From Lachnospiraceae bacterium EP-SM-12S-S03 (lineage in GTDB: Bacteria; Bacillota; Clostridia; Lachnospirales; Lachnospiraceae), in contig JAJBSL010000027.1 of assembly GCA_020540725.1 (NCBI GenBank), positions 1-33,718 on the forward strand: 33,718 nt of DNA, written 5' to 3'. Numbering within the stretch: position 1 is the first letter of the stretch; each line of letters begins with the position of its first letter. Below, piece after piece: positions 1 to 7,728 of this stretch. The translations under genes were made by a program, and so were the position numbers. The notes below the pieces were generated by a model. It saw only the letters and a list, made by a program, of their open reading frames with translations, was not told where the DNA came from and searched no databases.

Positions 1-76
1 GAAAGCCGTGTGAGGGAGAACCTCATGCACGGTTTGATGAGGGGAAAGAGGGCAGAAGCCCTCTAACCTACTCTAC
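1..76 (+). ncRNA. 3' end of a group II intron (domains V and VI), truncated by the window edge
   Basis: The sequence folds as a domain V hairpin: the AGC catalytic triad at about 4-6, a GCCGTG/CACGGT basal stem, and a TGAGG/CCTCA upper stem with a GNRA-like loop. Domain VI follows, with an AGAGGG/CCCTCT stem and an unpaired A in the following AACCTAC that would be the branch point. Group II introns end in AY, so the 3' splice site is probably after ACTCTAC near 76. The intron-encoded reverse transcriptase and domains I-IV would lie left of the window. The last bases before the join are an estimate. Confidence 0.8.
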
Positions 77-126
77 AGAGTATGAATTTCAAAACATTGA
101 ACGCTTAAGAAACATCCAATAAGGAT

Positions 127-319
127 ATGAGGAAAACGTATGAGAATATTATTAAAAAGAAAATCTTCCTTTGGTGTTTTTGTATTACAATCTTATTTTT
201 TACAGCATGTTCGGGAAAAAACAAGAAGAGATTATCAAAAATGAGAAAAAGATTTTGACAAGTTATGGACAGAACTCTATGGTTCCTATTTTACAAAAGC
301 AGGAATAGATATACAGTAG
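127..319 (+). pseudogene. Decayed small lipoprotein gene (frameshifted)
   Basis: From ATG 127 the reading frame gives a lysine-rich start, a hydrophobic stretch and a lipobox-like FFTACSG, followed by SGKNKK, and stops at 256-258 after 43 residues. A second frame from 257 to the stop at 317-319 reads DKLWTELYGSYFTKAGIDIQ, which looks like natural protein, and ATG 140 lies in this same frame. The pieces fit one original lipoprotein broken by single-base changes in A-runs near 160, 225 and 250. The parent family is not recognised. A short frame ending at 120-122 just after the intron (EYEFQNIERLRNIQ) may be the 3' exon of the interrupted gene. Confidence 0.5.
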
Positions 320-372
320 TTACAAACTAATCTTGTGGAAATTGTGCACAAATGATAAAAATAATATTTAAG

Positions 373-401
373 TTGACATGAAAATGTGTAATATATATAA
401 T
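373..401 (+). promoter_or_regulatory. Sigma-A promoter of the GntR-led locus
   Basis: A perfect TTGACA (373-378) and TATAAT (396-401) are separated by 17 bases. This is the only strong promoter seen ahead of the regulator and the metabolic genes behind it. Confidence 0.88.
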
Positions 402-404
402 ACA
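387..404. promoter_or_regulatory. Candidate operator palindrome over the -10 box
   Basis: TGTAATATATATAATACA is an inverted repeat with one mismatched pair (16 of 18 positions symmetric). It covers the whole -10 element, and its ends read TGTA...TACA. Many FadR-type GntR regulators bind short AT-rich palindromes in their own promoters, so autoregulation is a reasonable inference. The site could also be a by-product of A+T richness. Confidence 0.45.
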
Positions 405-432
405 AATTAAGAGAAAGAATAGAGGAGTCATT

Positions 433-444
433 ATGGTAATATGA
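433..444 (+). other. Three-codon upstream reading frame (MVI) overlapping the gntR start
   Basis: The Shine-Dalgarno AGAGGAG (421-427) is 5 bases from ATG 433 but 13 from the regulator's ATG 441. ATG 433 reads Met-Val-Ile then TGA at 442-444, which overlaps ATG 441 as ATGA. Ribosomes probably initiate at 433 and re-initiate at 441. Alternatively 441 may be used directly despite the long spacing. Confidence 0.5.
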
Positions 445-1139
445 TAACACCGATTAAAAGGATTTCTTTGCAGTCAGAGATTATCAAATATATTCAGAAA
501 TATATTGAAGAGAATGAACTGCGCCAAGGAGATAAACTTCCGTCTCAAGGACAGTTTATAGAGATGATGCAGGTAAGTCGTACAGCACTCCGTGAAGCTT
601 TTAAAACATTGGAAGCCGAGAATATTGTAGAGGTGAAGAATGGAAAAGGCATTTATGTCGGAAGTGGTGGACAACAAAGTTATTCTATACAATCCATTTT
701 AGGCTTTACGCAGGAAAAGGAAAAACTTTTGGAAGCGTTAGAAGCAAGACGAGCCATGGAGAAAGAATTGCTTGTTATGGTAGTCCATTCTGCAACAGAT
801 CAGGAAATGGAAGAACTTGGAAACATTACAGAAAATCTTATGAAAAAGGTTCGGGCCAATTTGCAGGACACGAAAGAAGATAAAGCGTTTCATGAGATGA
901 TTTATAGAATGTGTCATAATCAGATTTTTCATGCAATGCTAGATTTGTTGGATAAATATACAGAAAAATTGTGGGAATTTCCTTTGGATATGAAGGATCC
1001 ATTTAAGGAAAGTATGCCATATCACGAAGAACTGTATAAAGCATTGCGCGATAGGGATTTAAAGAGAGCGCAGAAGATTAATAATAAATTGCTTGATTGT
1101 GTTCATGAAGATATTATGAAGCAATTGAAAAAAGTATAA
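441..1139 (+). CDS. GntR/FadR-family transcriptional regulator (FCD domain)
   Basis: A 232-residue DNA-binding regulator. Residues 1-75 form the winged helix typical of GntR proteins (GDKLPSQGQFIEMMQVSRTALREAFKTLEAENIVEVKNGKG, read here in parts; the wing ends at GIYVG near 74). Residues 90-225 match the all-helical FCD ligand domain, with likely metal ligands D147/H151, H195 and H222. FCD ligands are usually small carboxylates, sugar acids or amino acids, often with a bound metal. It is the first gene of the sugar/peptide locus, so it probably senses an intermediate of that pathway and controls the promoter at 373-401. No methionine downstream has a better ribosome site, and the helix-turn-helix needs this N terminus. 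Ligand unknown. Confidence 0.88.
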   Translation: MITPIKRISLQSEIIKYIQKYIEENELRQGDKLPSQGQFIEMMQVSRTALREAFKTLEAENIVEVKNGKGIYVGSGGQQSYSIQSILGFTQEKEKLLEALEARRAMEKELLVMVVHSATDQEMEELGNITENLMKKVRANLQDTKEDKAFHEMIYRMCHNQIFHAMLDLLDKYTEKLWEFPLDMKDPFKESMPYHEELYKALRDRDLKRAQKINNKLLDCVHEDIMKQLKKV

Positions 1140-1217
1140 ACAATTAAAGATTAATTTGTTTTATAGTTCAACCTATATTATAGCATATAGATGATAGCGT
1201 ATTGGAAGGAGAAAGAG

Positions 1218-2384
1218 ATGAAGGAAAACATAGGGATGATTTTAGAACATTACGGTGAAGACTACGGAAAGTATTATCATGCAATTGTACCACCGATTTT
1301 TATGAATTCGCTTCACGTATTTGATTCTATCGACGACTATTACGATTTAGATGTGACTGATAAACATAGCTATTGTTATGGACGCGTGCAGAATCCGACA
1401 GTACGGATTCTGGAAGATAAAATCGCAGCGCTAGAGTCAGGAGAAGTATGCTATACATTTTCATCCGGAATGGCGGCGGCTACAGCAGCAGTGTTAGGTG
1501 TATGCACAACTGGAGGACATGTGATCTGCATAAAAAATGCGTATGGACCTTTAAAAAATTTTCTGACAGGATATTGTAGGGAGCATATGCAGATAACAAC
1601 GACATTTGTGGAAGGTAATCAAGTGCAAGAATTTGAAAATGCGGTACAAGAAAATACACAACTTATTGTATTAGAAAGTCCGTCATCAGTTATATTTTCT
1701 GTGCAAGATATTGAAAAAGTTTCAGAAATGGCGAAAGAGAGAGAAATTAAAGTATATATTGACAATACATTTTGTACTCCAATCTATCAAAAACCACTCA
1801 AGCTCGGTGCTGATTTAGTGATGCATACAACATCAAAATATTTAGGAGGACATAGTGATTTGATTGGAGGGGCTCTTATCATGAAGGACAGACAGCTTGC
1901 TGAGAAGATACGAAACATGAGGGAACAACTTGGAAGTATCATTGGTCCGATGGAAGGCTGGCTGGTTCTGAGAGGACTTCGAACTTTAGAAATTCGAGTA
2001 AGAGAACATGGGAAAGTAGCACAGGAAATAGCTGAATGGCTGGAAACACACCCAAGAGTAAAGAAAGTATATTATCCGGGCCTTTCATCCCATCCACAAC
2101 ACGAACTGATTCGTAAACAGCAAAGAGGAAGTACAGGTCTTTTGAGTTTTGAAATTGATGGAACAGTGGAACAAGCGAAGAAGTTCTGCAGTATGTTAAA
2201 AGTTTTTAAAATCGGTGTTTCATGGGGAGGATTTGAAAGTCTTGTTATGATGCCGTATGCGAGACAAAGCGAAGAACTTTCCAAGTCTATGGGTGGAACA
2301 AGTAATATCATTCGAATTCATTGTGGACTAGAAGGGAAAGAGATATTAGGACAAGATTTAGAAAATGCGCTCAATGCTATTTAA
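1218..2384 (+). CDS. Cys/Met-metabolism PLP-dependent enzyme (cystathionine gamma-synthase/lyase-like)
   Basis: A 388-residue fold-type I PLP enzyme of the trans-sulfuration family. Visible motifs: Y54GRVQNPT (phosphate-binding Tyr/Arg from the partner subunit), FSSGMAAA at 81-88, D182 in YIDNTF (pyridine nitrogen) and the Schiff-base lysine K207 in HTTSKYLGGHSD. The usual ETPTNP segment reads ESPSSVIF here, so this is a divergent branch and the exact reaction (beta-lyase, gamma-lyase or gamma-synthase) cannot be read. ATG 1218 is chosen because GGAAGGAG precedes it; an in-frame ATG at 1191 has no ribosome site. It lies 27 bases ahead of an alpha-galactosidase, an unusual partner. It could release a thiol or amine from a Cys- or homocysteine-containing part of the imported substrate. 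Cytoplasmic; no signal peptide. Confidence 0.85.
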   Translation: MKENIGMILEHYGEDYGKYYHAIVPPIFMNSLHVFDSIDDYYDLDVTDKHSYCYGRVQNPTVRILEDKIAALESGEVCYTFSSGMAAATAAVLGVCTTGGHVICIKNAYGPLKNFLTGYCREHMQITTTFVEGNQVQEFENAVQENTQLIVLESPSSVIFSVQDIEKVSEMAKEREIKVYIDNTFCTPIYQKPLKLGADLVMHTTSKYLGGHSDLIGGALIMKDRQLAEKIRNMREQLGSIIGPMEGWLVLRGLRTLEIRVREHGKVAQEIAEWLETHPRVKKVYYPGLSSHPQHELIRKQQRGSTGLLSFEIDGTVEQAKKFCSMLKVFKIGVSWGGFESLVMMPYARQSEELSKSMGGTSNIIRIHCGLEGKEILGQDLENALNAI

Positions 2385-2411
2385 AATAATTGATAGAAAG
2401 CGAGATAAATT

Positions 2412-4646
2412 ATGGCGATTATATTTCATGAGGAAACACAAGAATTTCATTTATGCAACAAAGAAATTAGTTACATAATGGCAGTATTGGAAAATGGGCA
2501 GCTTGGACAGATTTATTTTGGGAAAAAAGTGCATGACTGCAACAACTTTCGTAAATACATTGAATACGGGAGAAAAGACATGGCACCATGTGCTTTTCGG
2601 GGAAACCGGGAGTTTTCTATGGAATATTTACGACAAGAGTATCCATCCTATGGCAGAGGAGATATGAGATATCCTGCATATGAAATACTGCAACAAGATG
2701 GAGGTAGAATTTCGGAATTCCAGTATGACAGTTATGAGATTTATCAGGGGAAGAAGAAATTAGAAGGCTTGCCTTCAGTTTACACAGAATCAGATAGAGA
2801 GGCTGAAACTTTAGAAATTACTTTGAAGGATAGAGTGATAGGAACAACACTAATTCTTTCTTATACAATTTTTGATAATATGCCGGTTATATGTAGAAAT
2901 GCGAGATTTGAGCATCACGGTAAGCAGGAAATTTCTTTGGAGCAGGCAATGAGTTTAAGTGTTGATTTCGCAGATGCAGATTATGAAATGCTTACATTAA
3001 CAGGAGCTTGGGCAAGAGAAAGATATATTAAGACTCAGCAACTTCATGAGGGAGTACAGTCAATCTATAGTATGCGGGGGCACAGTAGCCACCAGTTCAA
3101 TCCGTTCTTTGCATTGAAGAGAAAAAATACAACTGAAGATATAGGAGAAGTAATCGGATTTAGCCTTGTGTATAGTGGAAACTTTCTTGGACAGGTTAAT
3201 GTGGATACTTTTCAGGTAGCAAGAGCTATGATAGGAATTCATCCGGAAGGATTTTCCTGGACATTAAAAAAGGGAGAGACATTTCAGACACCGGAAGCAG
3301 TTATGGTATATTCTCAAAAGGGAATGAATGGGATGAGTCAGACATTTCATAAACTTTATAGAACAAGGCTGGCAAGAGGAAGCTGGAGAGATAGAGTAAG
3401 ACCGGTTGTGATAAATAATTGGGAAGCCACATTTATGGATTTCGATGAAGAAAAAATCATGGCTATTGCAAAAACAGCAAAAGACTTAGATGTTGAAATG
3501 TTTGTGCTTGATGATGGCTGGTTTGGAAAAAGAGATGACGATACGACATCTTTGGGAGATTGGTATCCGGATTTCAGAAAGCTTCCGAATGGTGTAAAGG
3601 GAATTGCAGAGAAGATAGAACAATTGGGAATGAAGTTTGGACTTTGGATTGAACCGGAAATGGTCAGTCAAGAAAGCAATCTTTATCGGGAGCATCCAGA
3701 TTGGCTAATTGGGACGGAAAATCGACCGATTTGTCATGGAAGAAATCAATATGTATTAGATTTCTCAAAAGAAGAAGTTGTAGATTATATTGGTAATTTG
3801 CTTTGTAAAACATTAGGAGATGCTCCAATATCTTACATAAAATGGGATATGAATCGAAGTATTTCCGAAGCCTTTTCCAGAGGAAAAGATAAAAGGGAGC
3901 AGGGAAAGCTTTTTCATAGACATATTCTTGGAATCTATCGTTTATATGAACGGTTAACAAAAGAATTTCCTCAAATTTTATTTGAGTCATGTGCCAGTGG
4001 CGGAGCACGATTTGATCCGGGAATGCTTTATTATGCTCCTCAATGTTGGACATCTGATAATACAGATGCGATTGAAAGGATTAGGATTCAATATGGTACG
4101 AGTATGGTTTATCCACTGAGTTCTATGGGATGTCATGTATCAGAGACGCCAAATCAACAGACGTTTCGAAATACACCGCTTAAAACGAGAGCAGAAGTCG
4201 CATATTTTGGATGTTTTGGTTATGAGATGGATTTGAATACATTAACAGAAGAAGAGAAGCATAAGATAAAAGAACAAGTACATTTTTATAAGAAATATAG
4301 GAAATTAATTATAGAAGGAACCTTTTATCGTATTTCAAATCCGTTTCATTCAGATGAAGCTGCATGGGAAGTTGTGTCGGAAGATAAAAATACTGTAATA
4401 GCAGCCTATTATCGAATGAGGCAGCCTTCCAACGCACCGTATAAGAGGTTTTATTTTAAGGGATTAGATGAGAGTAAACAATATAAATTGAAAGATAGTG
4501 GAGAAGTGTATTTTGGAGATGAATTGATGCATATAGGAATGGTTATTTCGGATTATGCATCTGGGGTAGGAAGAGACACATCATTGCAAGGGGATTATCA
4601 ATCGAGACTTTTCATATTGGAAGCAATTCAGGAGGAAGATTTATGA
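2412..4646 (+). CDS. Alpha-galactosidase, glycoside hydrolase family 36
   Basis: 744 residues, the normal length for the long bacterial GH36 enzymes (EC 3.2.1.22), which hydrolyse terminal alpha-galactosides with retention. An N-terminal beta-sandwich domain (about 1-330) precedes a TIM barrel and a C-terminal beta domain. In the barrel, VLDDGWFGKRDDD marks the substrate pocket, KWDMNR holds the nucleophile D479, and CWTSDNTDAIER holds the acid/base D549. There is no signal peptide, so it acts on imported substrate. Start codon 2412 follows a weak AAAGCGAGATAA site. The gene overlaps the next by ATGA, indicating translational coupling to the oxidoreductase. Galactose set free could enter galK/galT further right. 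The acceptor side of the substrate is not known; an alpha-N-acetylgalactosaminidase is a less likely alternative. Confidence 0.93.
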   Translation: MAIIFHEETQEFHLCNKEISYIMAVLENGQLGQIYFGKKVHDCNNFRKYIEYGRKDMAPCAFRGNREFSMEYLRQEYPSYGRGDMRYPAYEILQQDGGRISEFQYDSYEIYQGKKKLEGLPSVYTESDREAETLEITLKDRVIGTTLILSYTIFDNMPVICRNARFEHHGKQEISLEQAMSLSVDFADADYEMLTLTGAWARERYIKTQQLHEGVQSIYSMRGHSSHQFNPFFALKRKNTTEDIGEVIGFSLVYSGNFLGQVNVDTFQVARAMIGIHPEGFSWTLKKGETFQTPEAVMVYSQKGMNGMSQTFHKLYRTRLARGSWRDRVRPVVINNWEATFMDFDEEKIMAIAKTAKDLDVEMFVLDDGWFGKRDDDTTSLGDWYPDFRKLPNGVKGIAEKIEQLGMKFGLWIEPEMVSQESNLYREHPDWLIGTENRPICHGRNQYVLDFSKEEVVDYIGNLLCKTLGDAPISYIKWDMNRSISEAFSRGKDKREQGKLFHRHILGIYRLYERLTKEFPQILFESCASGGARFDPGMLYYAPQCWTSDNTDAIERIRIQYGTSMVYPLSSMGCHVSETPNQQTFRNTPLKTRAEVAYFGCFGYEMDLNTLTEEEKHKIKEQVHFYKKYRKLIIEGTFYRISNPFHSDEAAWEVVSEDKNTVIAAYYRMRQPSNAPYKRFYFKGLDESKQYKLKDSGEVYFGDELMHIGMVISDYASGVGRDTSLQGDYQSRLFILEAIQEEDL

Positions 4647-5941
4647 GAAGAATCACATGTGCAATCGTAGGACTTGGGAACCGGGGAAATGATATCTATG
4701 GACATTATGAGTTTGTAAACCCTGAGGAAATGAAAGTTGTGGCGATTGCAGAACCGATAAAAGAAAAAAGGGAATGCGGAAAAGAAACATATCATTTAGA
4801 CGAGGAACATTGTTTTGAAACAGCAGAAGAATTATTAAATCAACCACAGTTGGCGGATGTGATTGTGATTGCCACTCAGGATCGTCAACATGTGGAGCAG
4901 GCGGTAAAAGCATTGAGCTTGGGATATCATGTACTATGCGAAAAACCGATATCTCCATCGGCAGAAGAATGCAGAAGATTACAAAAAGCAGCACATGAAT
5001 ATAACAGAATCGTAGCAGTAGGACATGTGCTTCGGTATACTCCGTTTTATTCAAAGGTAAAAGAACTGGTCGATTCCGGAAGAATTGGAGAGATTGTTTC
5101 TATACAGGCAATGGAACATGTTACTTATTGGCATCAGGCACATAGCTATGTAAGAGGAAATTGGAGAAACGCAGATGAGACAAGTCCGATGATTCTTGCA
5201 AAAAGCTGTCATGATTGTGATATTTTTTCATGGTTGATTGGTAAGAAGTGTGAGAGAGTATCTTCGTTTGGAAGTTTATCTCACTTTAGAGAAGAACAAG
5301 CACCGGAAGGGGCAGCACTTCGATGTTTAGATGGATGTAAAGTAAAAGAAAATTGCCCATATGATGCAGAAAAAATCTATATTACAAATGAAAAAATCGG
5401 AGTGAGACACATAGTGAAAGCCGGGAAAACAGGTGATGATGCGTGGCCGATTTGTGTTCTATCTCCAACAGATCTAAGTGAGGAAGCAGTTTATAAAGCA
5501 CTAAAAACAGGACCGTATGGTCGTTGTGTATACCATTGTGACAATAATGTTGTAGATCATCAGGTAGTAAACATGGAATTTGAGGATGGCATTACTGTGG
5601 ATTTTCAAATGTGTGCTTTTACAGGACACGGTGGAAGAACAATCCATGTGTGTGGAACAAAAGGTGATATATACGGAAACCTTGGTGAAAATCAGGTGAC
5701 TTTAGAAGAATTTGGGAAGAATCCGGAAACATTTGATGTCAAAGAAGGTGATATGAGCGGACATGCAGGAGGAGACAATCGTTTGATACATGATTTCCTT
5801 GTGGCAGTTGACAAAGGAGCCGATGAAGAATCTCTTAGAACAGGAATCGATGTTTCAATTCAGAGCCATTTGATTGCTTTGGCAGCGGAACAATCAAGAT
5901 TGGAGGGAGGAATTCCGGTAAAACTTGAAGAAGTTGTCTAA
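4643..5941 (+). CDS. Gfo/Idh/MocA-family NAD(P)-dependent sugar oxidoreductase
   Basis: 432 residues. The N-terminal Rossmann fold shows GLGNRGND (10-17) and the family's EKP motif at 100-102 (lysine K101). GHVLRYTPFY (127-136) and K187SCHDCD with H190/D191/D193 form the likely active site. The C-terminal alpha/beta domain contains a Cys cluster, CLDGCKVKENCPY (C228, C232, C238), seen in a subset of this family and possibly metal-binding. These enzymes oxidise or reduce a sugar or cyclitol hydroxyl, commonly at C3. It starts inside the stop of the alpha-galactosidase (ATGA), so the two are made together. It may oxidise the galactoside before or after cleavage, or act on the aglycone. The substrate cannot be read from the sequence. 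GH109-type glycosidase activity is possible but not indicated. Confidence 0.85.
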   Translation: MRRITCAIVGLGNRGNDIYGHYEFVNPEEMKVVAIAEPIKEKRECGKETYHLDEEHCFETAEELLNQPQLADVIVIATQDRQHVEQAVKALSLGYHVLCEKPISPSAEECRRLQKAAHEYNRIVAVGHVLRYTPFYSKVKELVDSGRIGEIVSIQAMEHVTYWHQAHSYVRGNWRNADETSPMILAKSCHDCDIFSWLIGKKCERVSSFGSLSHFREEQAPEGAALRCLDGCKVKENCPYDAEKIYITNEKIGVRHIVKAGKTGDDAWPICVLSPTDLSEEAVYKALKTGPYGRCVYHCDNNVVDHQVVNMEFEDGITVDFQMCAFTGHGGRTIHVCGTKGDIYGNLGENQVTLEEFGKNPETFDVKEGDMSGHAGGDNRLIHDFLVAVDKGADEESLRTGIDVSIQSHLIALAAEQSRLEGGIPVKLEEVV

Positions 5942-6004
5942 GAATATATCAAGATATCAATGCGCAGAAGCGCTTTGAAAATAAAAAGAAAGAGAGGAAA
6001 CATT

Positions 6005-7663
6005 ATGAAAAAAAGAATTGCAGCGGCTATTTTAGCTGCAACAATGGCTGTTTCACTGACAGCTTGTGGCGGTTCAGACAAGGCTGATTCGGACAAAGGG
6101 GGAAAAAGCGAGTCAAAAGAAGCAAAAGTAACAGCAATCATGACAACGGATCCGGATACGTTAGACCCAGGACGTGCAGATGATTCGCAGAAGAACCAGA
6201 TTGTACTGGAGTCTCAGGAGACTCTGCTTCGATTAATCGACGGGAAATTAACAGAAGCAGGTGCTGAAAGCTACGAAGTATCTGAGGATGGAATGGTATA
6301 TACTTTCCATTTGAGAGACAACAAATATTCCGATGGAGAACCTGTAAAAGCACAGGATTATGTAAACTCTATCCGCAGAATCTTTGATCCGGAAGTAAAC
6401 TGCCACAATGCAGGAATCTTCTACTGCATTAAAGGCGGAGAAGACTTCAATACTGGAAAGGGAGCAAAAGAAGATGTCGGAGCAAAAGCTGTTGATGATA
6501 AGACATTAGAAATCACACTTATTGAGCCGCTTCCATATTTCCCACAGTTGTTAACATTCTCCAACGTAACACCTGTACCGGAATCAAAAACAGAGGGTGA
6601 GAAGAATTCTTCTTATGGAGCAACAGCAGAAGAACTTGCACAGTCAGGACCGTTCTATGTAAAAGAGTGGACAAGAGGTTCTAAAGTTGTATTAGAGAAA
6701 AATCCAAATTACTGGGATGCAGAAAATATTAAACTTGATGAAGTGAAACTTGTACTTGCACAGGACGAAAATACAAGACAGCAGCTTTTTGACCAGAATA
6801 AAGTGAATGTCATTGAAGGGGTAAGTACACAGTATCTTGAACAAAAACAGGCTGATGTGGACGCTGGAAAAGTACAGTTGGTTTCTGGACCACAGCCAAG
6901 AAACTCATATATCTGCTTTAACAACGAAGATCCAAATGGCGTATTTTCAAACGAAAAGATCCGTAAAGCATTTGCAATTGCATTTGACAGAGAAGCATAT
7001 GCAGAACAGGTTCTTAGAAAAAACAAAGCAGCATACGGAGAAATTCCGGATGGAACAGCTATCGGTGATGAAATTTTCCGTGATATCTATGAAGAACCAA
7101 TGAAGAAACTGTTAGATCAGGATGCGAAAGCACTTCTTGAAGAAGGATTAAAAGAAATTGGTAAAGAGGGCGAAACTCTCGAAATCACATTCTTACAGAG
7201 AAACGCAGATAACGGAACAAAAGTTGCATCTGAATTCTATCAGGATCAGTGGCAGAAAAAACTTGGTGTAAAAGTAAATATTGAGACAGCATCAGACAAC
7301 TCATCATTCAACAACCAGGTATCTAAAGGGTTATATCAGGTATGTGAGACTGGTTGGGGAGCTGACTACAACGACCCTATGACATTTATGCAGTGTTATA
7401 CAACAGGTGATGGAAACAACCCGGCATTCTTCTCTGATGCAGAATATGATGAACTTGTAAATGCATGTAAAGTAGAACAGGATAACAAAGTACGTGGAGA
7501 AAAATTTGCACGTGCAGAAGAAATTCTTACAGTAGAGAAATGTGGTATTTCTCCAGTTACAAATGCATACAACAACGTCCTTCTAAGTAAAAACTTAAAA
7601 GGTGTTTACATCAACGGAGCAGGTGGACCAGCACTCGAATTCCGTGATGCTTATGTAGAATAA
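6005..7663 (+). CDS. Family-5 extracellular solute-binding lipoprotein of a peptide-type ABC importer
   Basis: 552 residues. The N terminus MKKRIAAAILAATMAVSLTAC is a lipoprotein signal with lipobox LTAC (lipidated C21). The mature part matches the OppA/DppA family (SBP_bac_5): YEVSEDGMVYTFHLRDN and PVKAQDYVNSIRRIFDP are typical. It sits on the outer face of the membrane and hands the ligand to the two permeases. ATG 6005 is preferred over the in-frame ATG 5960 because GAGAGGAAA precedes it and the signal peptide starts there. Family members bind oligopeptides, dipeptides, nickel, heme and also some oligosaccharides, so the ligand is open. With peptidases and glycosidases in the same operon, a glycopeptide-like ligand is inferred. 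Confidence 0.92.
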   Translation: MKKRIAAAILAATMAVSLTACGGSDKADSDKGGKSESKEAKVTAIMTTDPDTLDPGRADDSQKNQIVLESQETLLRLIDGKLTEAGAESYEVSEDGMVYTFHLRDNKYSDGEPVKAQDYVNSIRRIFDPEVNCHNAGIFYCIKGGEDFNTGKGAKEDVGAKAVDDKTLEITLIEPLPYFPQLLTFSNVTPVPESKTEGEKNSSYGATAEELAQSGPFYVKEWTRGSKVVLEKNPNYWDAENIKLDEVKLVLAQDENTRQQLFDQNKVNVIEGVSTQYLEQKQADVDAGKVQLVSGPQPRNSYICFNNEDPNGVFSNEKIRKAFAIAFDREAYAEQVLRKNKAAYGEIPDGTAIGDEIFRDIYEEPMKKLLDQDAKALLEEGLKEIGKEGETLEITFLQRNADNGTKVASEFYQDQWQKKLGVKVNIETASDNSSFNNQVSKGLYQVCETGWGADYNDPMTFMQCYTTGDGNNPAFFSDAEYDELVNACKVEQDNKVRGEKFARAEEILTVEKCGISPVTNAYNNVLLSKNLKGVYINGAGGPALEFRDAYVE

Positions 7664-7682
7664 ATAAGAAAGAATGCATCTG

Positions 7683-7709
7683 ACAGCGGGAGAATATTTC
7701 TCCCGCTGT
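7683..7709. promoter_or_regulatory. Hairpin between binding-protein and permease genes
   Basis: A perfect 12-base inverted repeat (ACAGCGGGAGAA / TTCTCCCGCTGT) with a 3-base loop, not followed by a T-run. In ABC operons such stems often protect the 3' end of the abundant binding-protein transcript or partly block transcription into the permease genes. It is therefore read as an RNA stability or attenuation element, not a full terminator. Confidence 0.65.
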
Positions 7710-7728
7710 ATTAAAAAGGAGAAGCAGA

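Noticed and set aside
5962..5973. GCGC-AGAA-GCGC hairpin before the binding-protein gene
   Set aside because: A 4-base stem with no T-run is too short to call a terminator or operator.
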